Below are positions 1 to 8,229 of a stretch of 21,476 nt of DNA, one piece after another (the first letter of the stretch is position 1; every line of letters starts with the position of its first letter). The DNA is from Hymenopellis radicata (taxonomy: Eukaryota > Basidiomycota > Agaricomycetes > Agaricales > Physalacriaceae), in assembly GCA_015501595.1 (NCBI GenBank), contig JADNRX010000815.1, positions 1-21,476 of the forward strand. Reading direction: 5' to 3'. Below the pieces are notes generated by a model that had not been told where the DNA came from, searched no databases, and worked only from the letters and a program-made list of their open reading frames with translations. The position numbers were made by a program, and so were the translations under genes.

Positions 1-260
1 GCTCAAAAAAATCGAAAAAAAAATCAGAAAAAATGCGTAAAAATGCGAGTGTCCACCCGGGTGTCTGCTGGCGGGTACTCGTGGCCCAGAGGCCGACACC
101 CGCACCCGGGTGGGCACCCGTCAACACACCCCACCCGTTTAGGGTAAACACCCGGCACTCGAGTGTTGAGTGTGGGTACACCCGCGAGTACCCGCAAACA
201 CCCGACACTCGTGGACATGACTACACACGAGAGGGTCAGACCGTCAACAACCAGGGAGTC
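1..260. repeat. Degenerate CACCCG/CGGGTG repeat tract
   Basis: From about 50 to 220 the sequence is built from imperfect CACCCG and CGGGTG hexamers in both orientations. They form small palindromes such as CACCCGGGTG (two copies) and CACTCGAGTG. The short open frames here on both strands are compositional artefacts of the repeat. No terminal repeats or target duplication can be seen, because the tract starts at the window edge. It is probably a satellite-like tract. Confidence 0.6.
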
Positions 261-534
261 CTACCCAAAAGGTAAGTACCTCTGTAGAACCAAGAAATCT
301 CGCTCACCGAATGCCAGTTCTGATCCACTGAACCCATTTCTTGGCCACATCCCATCCCTACTCTTACCATTGCGTTACCTGTACTGTAGATTGTTCTTTT
401 TGCTGTCCGCATGTTGTATTGGTGCCGTCGAAAGAAATATATTGAAATTTACATTTTGAAAGCATCTGTAATTCGTCTATGTACCTAAGCGGGTGCAGGG
501 GACCAACTGAGTCTTGTTCATCCATTCATCACGA
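261..534. other. Intergenic DNA, no gene seen
   Basis: No frame here has convincing coding character or splice structure. It lies just beyond the 3' end of the minus-strand sacsin-like fragment and could hold that unit's 3' untranslated region; an AT-rich stretch at about 435-460 is the only candidate for a polyadenylation region. Confidence 0.4.
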
Positions 535-2558
535 CTAGCGTCGACGAACGTGTACGTTGGGGCCTCTGGAAGCTTCGCGCGTAACAGGCGTGAAACCGTC
601 GATAATACGTTGAGATGCTCGCGATTTTAGAGAAAAGAAGAGACTGCTGCGCAGAGCGCCAATATGGCCGAACTGCAGGACATTGATCAGTAGAATAGTG
701 ACAGAAATCGCATAAATGCTACCGATATGATCCCGAACATATTCAGAACGGCGGACAGTCTGGAGAATCGAGCTTTCATTTACATGGGACTTGTGCCGTA
801 AGGAGTCGGGAGTCTAGCAAGCATGAGAAGATTACGATCCGAGAAATGTAGTGAACTCACAGCGTTATAATCATCCGCCGATGACAACTCAAATCCAAAG
901 AGCCCGTCCAGAGCGGCGAGATGATCTGGATAGAGTCTGAAGATCATGGTCAACCTATTGATCGTAATTCGAAGAAAAGACACGGACCTTCGCATCTGTT
1001 GCAGGGGTAACAAAAGCGACGCCCAATCATCCAACGGCAAATGCGTCTTCGAGGGATTTAGAAACAGAACCTTATCACCAGACACAATCATAGCGAGCTA
1101 CCAGAAGAAACATCAGCCCCAACACCACGATCAAGAGCAATCGAGAAAACAAACCTCCGTAAAATGGAACATCGACAATGCTCCCAACCCAAACTGTCCA
1201 ATCGTATTCGTCTTGCCCTCCTTCCCTCCAACACCCGTCCGACAAATCCCCTCAAAGTCCTTCTGCGTAAATACACTATCATTGAATATAACCAAAGAAG
1301 GACAATGCTGGAACGGCGCCATCGAAGGAGACAACAGCTGTTCAATCGGGGCCTGGCAGTCATCCACCAGGATCTTGAAATTCGACGCTCCAGCATCAGA
1401 CGCGTTCGCCAGAAACTCCGTGAGCGTCTGCTGCTCCGTGTACTGCTTAAGCACATTGCGTATAGTCGTGGTAAGCTTCTCTCCCATGTCCAGACCGGGG
1501 TTCTTCAAATGAAGGAACTTGAGCCCAAGTCGACTGATGTGCAGCCGTTTAGCGATGTGCTCATCAAGACGAGGGTGTGCAAGGAGGAGGTCGCCGGCTT
1601 CAAGGTACGCGCGGTCGCCTATGTCGTTGAAGAAGACGTCTTTCGCCGGACGGAGGTTGCAGTATGTGTCGGGCACAAGGATCTCGGCGCGTTCTTCGTC
1701 CGTAAGATTCAGAGGGAGAGCTTTCAATAGCATAAGAGCCTAAGAAGGTGTGTTCAATAAAACCCATGTAGCAGAACGAGAAATCACGCACAGCTTGTAG
1801 TTTCTCCTTGCTAGGTGGAGTCTTGTCTAACCTCTGCAATTCTGTCACCAGGATATCCGTCCCCGGTCTATCACTTCGTCAGAAGAAGTATCAAATCCGT
1901 AGAACAAAAGTACAGACCTCTCAACACACCCCATCTTCTGCAAAAACTCCCTCACATCCTCCCGATCCGACATCGCAAGCGGAATCTCATAAAAGCCCGG
2001 CAACGGCAAAGGCAGATAAAACACCGCATGGCTCGTCGACGCCGCATGATGATGCGAGATCGGAATCCACTCCTCCTCCGACGTCAAATTCCTCAACGTC
2101 AAAAGCTCATCCTCGCTCAATTCTCGCTGGCTTAACTCCTTGATGATAACCCTCATTTTCCTATACGTCACCTCCGGCTTGCCCTGCGCCACGACCATCT
2201 TCATCTGCTGCGTCAATGTCGCCATGGAAAGCGGCTTGTCCCATCCCAGCGCCATCCTCAATGGGGGCGATACATTGACGGCATTGTCAACCAGAGGGAA
2301 GACTTCGTCAAACAGCTCTGGACGATGGAGTCCCCGATCTAAGCACTCCTCGCGGCGCATGCCTGCAGCGGGGCAGTAGAAGTAGTGCCAGTACGCGCAT
2401 AGAAGGAAGGCCGAACGCAAAGAAGGGTTTGCTGGAGAGAGTGGGTGTCCAAGTCCGAGAGAAGAAGGAACATAACGGGGATTCAGCTCTTTATGTGCCT
2501 CTAGGTCTGTCGATCGTATGAGCACTTCGATACGAACTCGGTCGCTTCTGCCCCGACT
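535..2558 (-). pseudogene. Sacsin-like HATPase-repeat protein, fragment truncated at both ends
   Basis: Six exons can be traced on the minus strand: 2558-1918, 1867-1792, 1739-1155, 1097-988, 936-861 and 813-535. The introns are 47-57 nt, and each GT-AG junction rejoins the frame exactly. The roughly 588-aa product carries at residues 325-500 the sacsin repeat N-terminal (Hsp90-like) ATPase fold: an N-box-like FLANASDAGAS (about 348-358), then IFNDSVFTQKDFEGI, a glycine motif IGQFGLGALSMFH (about 420-431), and IVSGDKVLFLNPSKTHLP. Known sacsin-type proteins are far longer with several such repeats; residues 1-320 here look like the tail of a preceding repeat. The expected peptide after the YNGT-type motif is shortened, and the frame stops at 535. 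There is no in-frame ATG start: a TAG lies immediately 5' of the first exon. I infer a decayed or captured fragment of a chaperone-like ATPase. The family call is firm, the fragment status fairly firm, the last exon weak. Confidence 0.8.
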
Positions 2559-2650
2559 CTAAGTCTGTTGTTTGGCGAGACAATGACGTGAAAGTCGTAG
2601 AGCATTGTCAAATATGTTCATTTGGGGTACAGGGAAGCTATGTGGAATGT

Positions 2651-2658
2651 GATCAAAG
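2651..2658. repeat. Left 8-bp target-site duplication (GATCAAAG)
   Basis: GATCAAAG lies directly outside the left terminus TAGAG and is repeated perfectly at 3810-3817 directly outside the right terminus CTCTA. An 8-bp duplication is the hallmark of hAT insertion. Confidence 0.88.
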
Positions 2659-3022
2659 TAGAGTTTACAAGTCCGGTTGGTAGGACCGGGTAGGACCGGC
2701 GAACCCAACCGGACCGCAACCGATTTTGGACCGGTTTTAGAAGGACCGGTTGCCGGTTGCAACCGGTTGCAGTTGACGGTCCGGACATTTAGCTATTTTT
2801 TCTAGGACCGACGAAGACCGGTTGAGACCGGTTGAGACCGGTTAATGTAGATATATATTTAATAAGAATTTACGAATTTTTTGCAACTTGAACGGGCCCT
2901 TGCGTGGCCTAAACGAGCCATTCGCGATTATTTGATCAGAATCGGCGACTCGGGCCGAGATCCGAACGTACGCGTAAGCGTGTGATCGGGTTGGCTCTCT
3001 CACTTCCTCCCACCACCACGAC

Positions 3023-3333
3023 GTTGCTCGACTGCAAGTCGGCAACGATGTGAGTCGCGCTCGACTTCAAGTCGGCGTTGACGCTGCCGGCGCTCGACTC
3101 TGAGTCGGCGTCGATAGGAAGACGACTTTGAGTCGTCTTCAGGACGCGTAAGCCCCGCAACGGGCAGCACACGAACAGCGTAAGCCCCATAAATGGGCAG
3201 CATACGAATATCAAGACCAGGAGAAGCTGGAGGAGGATTAGGAGCAGGACCAGGAGACGGTGGAGCAGGAGGAGGACCGCGCTCGACTTTGAGTCGGCGT
3301 GGATATACCAGGAGACGACTCTGAGTCGTCTCC
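3023..3333. repeat. Six related hairpin units with core CGACT-NNN-AGTCG
   Basis: Six palindromes share the core CGACT, a 3-nt loop (GCA, TCA, CTG or TTG) and AGTCG: 3023-3046, 3058-3077, 3091-3110, 3119-3139, 3280-3299 and 3311-3333. Arms are 8-11 bp. Units 1, 2, 3 and 5 carry the same single T opposite G just outside the core, which would be a wobble pair in RNA; units 4 and 6 have a matched A-T there and longer perfect arms (for example GGAGACGACT on each side of CTG). They sit inside the hAT element; their function is unknown. Confidence 0.72.
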
Positions 3334-3363
3334 ACGGCAATGACAACGACGACGGCGCGCGGA

Positions 3364-3505
3364 GAGGCATGCGAGGATGGATGCGAGGCAGAGATGGATG
3401 CGAGATGAGGAGGAGATGGACGCGAGGATGGACGCGTCAAGGACGAGCCCACCACCACTGCCACTACCACCACCTCCTCCACCACCACCACCATCCCTTC
3501 CACCA
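3364..3505. repeat. Purine-rich (GATGGATGCGAG) and CCACCA simple-sequence tract
   Basis: GGATGGATGCGAG-like runs pass into a (CCACCA)n microsatellite at about 3449-3500. It explains the spurious Gly- and Val-rich minus-strand open frames. It is internal to the hAT element. Confidence 0.7.
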
Positions 3506-3809
3506 CTCACCCTCGTGGCTTATGCACGTTGGGTAGCCCCTGCGCAATTGCTCGGGGGCCACCAACGGGCATAAATGATGCTGCGAGTGGTTGGTCGGTG
3601 CCGGTTTCAACCGGTCGCGACTGGTTGCGACCATAAGCGGTCCCAACCGGTTGCAGACCGCTAAAAGACCGAGGTTGCAACCGGTCCTTAACGAGGACCG
3701 GTTGCGGTCCACGGTTGAGCAGAAAAGGCGGGTTGGGCAACCGGTTGCGGTTGCCGGTCCTTCCAAATTTGGGCGCCGCAACCGGACCCAACCGGACTTA
3801 TAAACTCTA

Positions 3810-3817
3810 GATCAAAG
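3810..3817. repeat. Right 8-bp target-site duplication (GATCAAAG)
   Basis: Perfect copy of 2651-2658 immediately outside the right hAT terminus. Confidence 0.88.
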
Positions 3818-3857
3818 GCAATTCAAAAATTCAAGGGTACTTAATGCAGTCACATAC

Positions 3858-3998
3858 CGTGGTAGACTCCTCAGCGTCTGAAACCTTCTTCTTCTGGACC
3901 TTTGTCTTCTTCGGCTCAGCCTGATTGCGCGTCCGCGTCGTCCTAGCCGATTGTTCAGCAGCCTCAGATGTCTGCTTCTTGCTCGATCTCGGGGCCAT
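3858..3998 (-). CDS. Orphan 5' exon of a basic, nuclear-type protein
   Basis: This 47-codon exon begins at ATG 3998-3996, about 60 bp downstream of a TATAAATA box, and ends in a canonical donor, ACG|GTATGT. The peptide is rich in Lys, Arg, Thr and Glu (starting MAPRSSKKQTSEAAEQ, later KKTKVQKKK), resembling a flexible nuclear-localising N-terminus. Without splicing the frame would end only nine residues after the donor. The next exon is not certain. A phase-compatible acceptor at 2559 (TTAG|AGT) would join it in frame to the sacsin-like fragment, in which case the hAT element lies inside the intron. The alternative is a separate gene that lost its body when the element inserted. I do not recognise the family. 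Confidence 0.45.
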
Positions 3999-4056
3999 GT
4001 CTTGAAGTCGATGGGATGGCTTATGGCCACGTGAAAATATGCGGCGTGAAGACAGG

Positions 4057-4064
4057 TATTTATA
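4057..4064 (-). promoter_or_regulatory. TATA box (TATAAATA) of the orphan exon
   Basis: TATAAATA on the minus strand lies about 60 bp upstream of ATG 3998, a reasonable spacing for a fungal core promoter. Immediately upstream is the 18-bp-arm palindrome at 4074-4117. Confidence 0.5.
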
Positions 4065-4073
4065 AGACGACAA

Positions 4074-4117
4074 TGGTAGGACTGAAATTCACCAGGTATT
4101 GAATTTCAGTCCTACCA
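4074..4117. repeat. Perfect inverted repeat, 18-bp arms, 8-nt loop
   Basis: TGGTAGGACTGAAATTCA (4074-4091) is repeated in inverse at 4100-4117 with loop CCAGGTAT and no mismatches. It sits about 10 bp upstream of the TATA box of the orphan exon. It could be a cruciform or dimeric protein-binding site, or a remnant of a palindromic mobile element. No target duplication is seen. Confidence 0.75.
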
Positions 4118-4199
4118 AATATGTTAGGAATACAAGCTTCTCTTAAAAAATCGGCTCTTGGCACCTTCATCCTTCTCACCTCCAACCAAAGGCGGCGTA

Positions 4200-4940
4200 C
4201 CGTGTCAGGACACCTAGTCGTCTTTAAACATCCTGTCACCGATGAGTAATATATTACGCTGAATCAAAGACAACTTACCGTGCAATTCAGAAACATCTTC
4301 ACAGATGAGGCTGCACGACCGAGCGTATAGTGTATGACCATAATGATGGTGTGGCGGTGCAGTGGGCGACATGGCTTTCAACGATGTTGTCCTTTGTGTC
4401 TGTCACTTATATTCGTGCAGGCGCTAAAAGGTGCCAATTAGTAAAAGACAGCAAACGAAGATAGTACCGACCTGGATTTGCACATCGAACATCGCATAGG
4501 TGTTGATCTTCAACCCAAGCGTCGTCTCCACGTAGTGCGCCATGCGCTCCTTATTTCTCTACTTGATACCAGCCCACTCTTGATGGAAGGCCGCATCCTC
4601 TGTGAAGGGTAACAGGCCCTCGATGAGATCCAAGTTCTTGAGCCATACGCTCTTGTCAATCTTCAGCGTCTTGGAGATAAGCGCACTGACGCACTGAGTT
4701 CCGGGTTGCACTACGACAGGTATTAAAGTATGCAACACTTGGCGACGAAGAACGTACTTGATCCAACCACCGGCGAGGAGTAACTGTGCAGCCGTCAGGA
4801 TAACCTGACGTGTGAAGTAATGGAAGCACTTACTACCGTTGGTGACATTGCTGAATTTGCTGATCCTCGAATTCAAGGAAGTCCTTCAGAACGGTCGTCC
4901 CCACGAGATCGCTGTGCAACTTGTAGAGCAATCAGTCAAA
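4200..4940 (-). pseudogene. Glycogen phosphorylase, decayed internal fragment
   Basis: The minus strand reads through the centre of a glycogen phosphorylase (glycogen + phosphate to glucose-1-phosphate): HSDLVGTTVLKDF, KFSNVTNG, ITPRRW, CNPELS, LISKTLKIDKSVWLKNLDL, NKERMAHYVETTLGLKI, FDVQIQ, RLHEYK, then faint traces of the GKAAP and GDR...DY-VS regions near 4200-4300. Introns of 47-50 nt are still recognisable at 4833-4784, 4757-4711 and 4448 leftwards. Lesions include a frameshift before KFSNV, an 8-bp duplication at 4682-4697 breaking the frame inside the NPELSAL segment, TAG after the WAGIK peptide, and TGA in place of the Arg codon in the HEYKRQ motif. The family is usually 830-900 aa; this covers under a quarter and stops before the PLP-lysine region. 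It cannot encode active enzyme. Confidence 0.88.
4682..4697. repeat. Perfect 8-bp tandem duplication (CGCACTGA x2)
   Basis: CGCACTGA occurs twice back to back. On the coding (minus) strand this is TCAGTGCG repeated. Removing one copy restores the expected phosphorylase frame at Ser-Ala-Leu-Ile. An exact 8-bp duplication with nothing between is what a precise hAT- or KDZ-class excision would leave, though replication slippage is possible. Confidence 0.8.
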
Positions 4941-6647
4941 GTTCGGTTACAGGTTGGTTGGGTAATAGTAGCCTATGATTAGCGACGGTAGAGAAAAGAA
5001 AATGTACATGTTAATGTTCGCCTGTGCTGCTCGTCGCCACTCTCCTTGCCCCCGTTCCTTCATCTTCATTCTCCTTCCTATATACGCCACCGTCGAGACC
5101 CTAGGTCGTCATCGCGCCACGGTCATGACCCAAGGGTGTTATCGGGCACGTTTCAATGAACATGCCGTGATCACGCTACTCGGGTAGCAACACGAGGTCC
5201 TTTCATAAATCTCTTTCATCAGCTCGCTCAACCTTCCATCCTGTTTCCCTTGAAACTACATCCTCCTCGCTCCTCCTCACTCCTGACCGGCAGAGGACAG
5301 AACGATGAAAACCCAGTCTTACGCACTCGCATACGATCTCGACGTGGAGACAGCCTTCGCTGTCCATCAGGAAAATCACTTTGGCCTTGAGTTAACTTGA
5401 GTATATGCCTATATATCTAGTTGACCAGAGGGCAGTAGAGCACTCTAGCCAACTCAAGTCACTGTAAGTTAGCTCTGGAACAGATTGATCTGAAAGGTTG
5501 ACTTGCATCAACTTCAGCCTCCTTGAGTGTACCCAAATACAATCATCAAGAATGCCACAACTTAATAAGCCTTGGGTAGTGCAAGGTTTATCCGAGAACA
5601 TACTTGAGCGGAAGTTGACTTTAGCTATACATAACCTTATTGACAAACATAAAATGAGCGAACAAAATCATATATTTTTCTACAGTAAGTAACGTCCCCA
5701 CCACGGTCTCGATACCTAAAGCATAAAGCGAGCAGAGGCAGCTTGTAGACTGTAGGATAGTGCTCAGCCCGGGGATAGTGAACAGGGTTCGACTGGGGAT
5801 TGGTCGGAGCGAGCGCAAACTGCGTCTCGCGGGACTGTCAATATCGGTCAGCAAAATAATCCAGATATCGTGAAATGAGACACGCTTACTGGCTGTATGC
5901 CACACAAAGTGTTCGCCAGCGAAGTATTAGAGTGAAAGGATTGCATGGTCGGATGCATTCTTAATGGGGCCGAAAATGTGTTTGCGAGTGTGGGCACGAC
6001 GACGGTTGGATAGGTGCTGATTCTGACACCATAATCTGCACAGGGCGACGCCATGCTAGTCGCGCGGATCCTTATACCGCCGCACGCCGTAGTAAAGAAC
6101 AGATTCTGATGGGGCGGTTCCGAGTCGAAGAGGAAATTTCAGAGCACAAATTGGTGAGTGATGCAGGAGGAAATGAATAGCTGTCGACGATCCGGATGTC
6201 ATCCAGTTGGCGGCGCAAGGGGCTGCGGATGTCGTCAAGGTCGAAGGATGTCCTGGAAAGTCATAGAGAAATTGTTTTCTGCGTGGTGTAGAATAACGCG
6301 CATACCATCGCTCACCTTTCGCGTCTCCATGTCCGCCAGTCTACGCACACCCTTGGTGACCTTGCCTAAGCAGAACGTCGAAAGTGGGAGGCAGACGGCT
6401 TAGGCATTAAAGGCGTTCGTGGCTGCGGCCCATCCGGGGGCATACGCATCGGCGCTGCTCGTACTAGAGCGAAACATCAAAAAAAGGCGTCCTTGCTGCT
6501 GGAAGCACACACCTAAGACGAGATTGGGAGAGAGTAGGTGGTGGTCACCCAGCCTGATGCGGAAAGGGGGACATGAAGGCCTGTCCCAACCAGTTAGAAA
6601 ATAAAGGGGGAAAAGCAAGAAGAAAGACGTATAGATTTAGGCCAGAT

Positions 6648-6699
6648 GCGTCCACGACGCCTTACACCCCGAAGTCCGACTTCTCGCCTCGTTGGAGGT
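6648..6699 (+). repeat. Diverged 52-bp direct repeat, copy 1
   Basis: It begins GCGTCC-CGACGC and ends near GCCTCGTTG. It aligns without gaps to 7132-7182 at roughly 39 of 52 positions. What it belongs to is unknown; it may be an old segmental duplication. Confidence 0.45.
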
Positions 6700-7131
6700 G
6701 CAGACAATGACTGTGCGAGGGCTAACCACGCTTCTTGAAGCCGTTATCGTCTTCCTGAAGACGCTGCTGCTCGTCCCGCAGGCTTATGCAACGACATCAC
6801 TGGGCGGGAGAGCAGAACGTCGCCAAGACTGCCGGAAGCCGTCCTCGCATGTCATGGATCCAAGAGGAAAGGAAAAAAAAAGAAAAGCACCCAGAGAGGG
6901 CCCACAAAAAGACGCGAGGCCGTAGCACCACAGCTCGTTGATCAGGTGATGTGGCTGGATGTGGTGGGAGGAGGCAAGGTCGAACTTGATCCGATCGCGC
7001 TACAGCAAATGTCGAACGTCGCCACTTGGTCAAGGCTAATGGCATGAACGGGCAACGAGAGCCTAGTTCACATATATCAGAATAATTTCAACCCAAAATG
7101 AATGAAATAATACGCACCTTTGGTGCTGGAC

Positions 7132-7182
7132 GCGTCCGCGACGCTAACCAGCCCGAACCTCGACTCCTAGCCTCGTTGTAGC
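7132..7182 (+). repeat. Diverged 52-bp direct repeat, copy 2
   Basis: Partner of 6648-6699, sharing the blocks GCGTCC, CCCGAA, CGACT and GCCTCGTTG. Sequence beyond the two copies no longer aligns by eye. Confidence 0.45.
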
Positions 7183-7935
7183 TAAACACAACGGCCCAGT
7201 CTGGCCTCACTGCTCATCCGAGCTCGGCGTGGTCGTCCTTCTGCGCATTCGCGCCATGTTCACCATAAGACAAAGAAGTCGTTATGGTGAGCGCGGTATA
7301 GGTTCTGTGCTGAAAAAATAATGCGGCCTGCTGTCGAGGGCTTACGCGGCTACTTGTCATTCCTGGAAGCGGAAACGATGTCGAAAACGTCGCGTCGAGC
7401 CTGCATATGGGACAGAGCGGCCTCAATACGAGGGCTTACGCGTACATTGTGGTGGTAAGAGCAAGACTTACCTTCAAAAAACCTGCGCGATCACCACTCG
7501 GATGATCGGTCCGAACGGTTTTGGGTGACTTGCACAGTCTCCAGCGCAAGAACGGAGACGATTTGAGCATTCACATATAGCGGGATGCGTTGCTATGATG
7601 TTTTAGAGTATTTTATTTTTTTAGAGTTTTTTTAGTCAAGGTGAAGATGGTACTGACTGTCATGGTCGCGATGCAGTGGATTGTGTACTGCACGCTAAGT
7701 CGGTCAACTTGCTTTTCAGGTAAGATGTTTAATTACCTTATGTACTGCTTCTGTGCATGCTCTTAGGTCCCCACGTACCCCCGTTCGTTGTCTATCGATA
7801 TTGAACGATGAGCGGATCCCAGGTCCGGCGATCCGAATGGTGATCATGCACCGTTCAGGAGTCGGCATCCTCATCCTCTGACCACCACCATCCGTGATCG
7901 ACTCCTCAACCGTTGGCATTGCCCTGAGATAAAAC

Positions 7936-8000
7936 TTTGACAGCCAGCCCATGTAAAGTCAGGCCGACCTTGAGCAGGACTCTGTGGGCTGGCTGTCAAA
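7936..8000. repeat. Inverted repeat, 16-bp perfect arms, 33-nt spacer
   Basis: TTTGACAGCCAGCCCA (7936-7951) is perfectly inverted at 7985-8000. Outward similarity continues weakly (AAAGTTTTATCT against AAATTTGCATCT), so this may be the centre of a diverged inverted duplication. Both flanking open frames begin MGWLS because of the shared arm, which is not evidence of coding. Confidence 0.7.
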
Positions 8001-8229
8001 TTTGCATCTTGTTCTTACTGCTGCAACAAGAGCCACGTCAGCATCACGGGTATGTTCGGCTCTTAACCTAAGTTCGATCATTTTCTCTTCCTCTTACCAC
8101 CATCCACCAGACGAGGGCTACCGTTCAACGTTCCACCACGGCCCTCTTTATTGCGAAGGAAAATCAATGTTAGGCATTCCTGTCATGGTTCGGGTTTATA
8201 TTTTCATTCCTTGTGTTTTCTGACGACAT

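Larger units (their letters stand above)
2659..3809. mobile_element. Non-autonomous hAT transposon (1,151 bp)
   Basis: The ends are inverted repeats matching at 21 of 22 positions (left 2659-2680, right 3788-3809), beginning TAGAGTTTA and differing only C/T at one site. TAGAG fits the hAT terminal consensus YARNG, and perfect 8-bp duplications GATCAAAG flank the element, so both family signatures agree. No transposase is encoded; the long Val- and Gly-rich frames inside come from purine-rich simple sequence. Subterminal zones (2671-2850 and 3590-3800) are packed with ACCGGTTGCAACCGGT-type motifs in both orientations, which are plausible transposase-binding sites as in other hAT elements. The middle holds a hairpin block and a CCACCA tract. 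The intact duplication and nearly identical ends imply a fairly recent insertion. It lies in the minus-strand interval between the orphan exon at 3998-3858 and the sacsin-like fragment. Confidence 0.87.
4941..7935. other. Long interval without a supportable gene
   Basis: The short open frames here have no recognisable motif, no convincing codon bias and no set of introns that chains them. 5390-5700 and its surroundings are enriched in CTTGAG/GTTGAC-type words but show no TG...CA long terminal repeat I can bound. At about 6060-6400 the minus strand gives short, splice-like stretches (one includes VTKGVRRLADMETRK) that may be relics of an unidentified gene. 6648-6699 and 7132-7182 are diverged copies of each other. 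7605-7635 is T-rich. I see nothing else. Confidence 0.4.

Noticed and set aside
946..1730. Plus-strand open frames of 188 aa across the sacsin-like locus
   Set aside because: They are antisense shadows of exons whose minus-strand reading has clear family motifs and exact splice joins.
2936..3510. Val- and Gly-rich minus-strand frames
   Set aside because: Products of purine-rich simple sequence and hairpins inside the hAT element; no start context or family resemblance.
5390..5720. Possible solo LTR rich in CTTGAG/GTTGAC words
   Set aside because: No paired TG...CA ends, no target duplication and no alignment to the similar-textured region at 9230-9690.
5780..5815. GGTTCGACTGGGG, tRNA T-arm-like
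   Set aside because: No acceptor, D-arm or anticodon stem can be folded around it.
5848..7426. Small open frames of 60-90 aa on both strands
   Set aside because: No motifs, poor start contexts and inconsistent codon use; similar in number to chance expectation.
7716..8223. Two divergent frames both starting MGWLS
   Set aside because: The shared start peptide is the arm of the inverted repeat, not evidence of paralogous genes.
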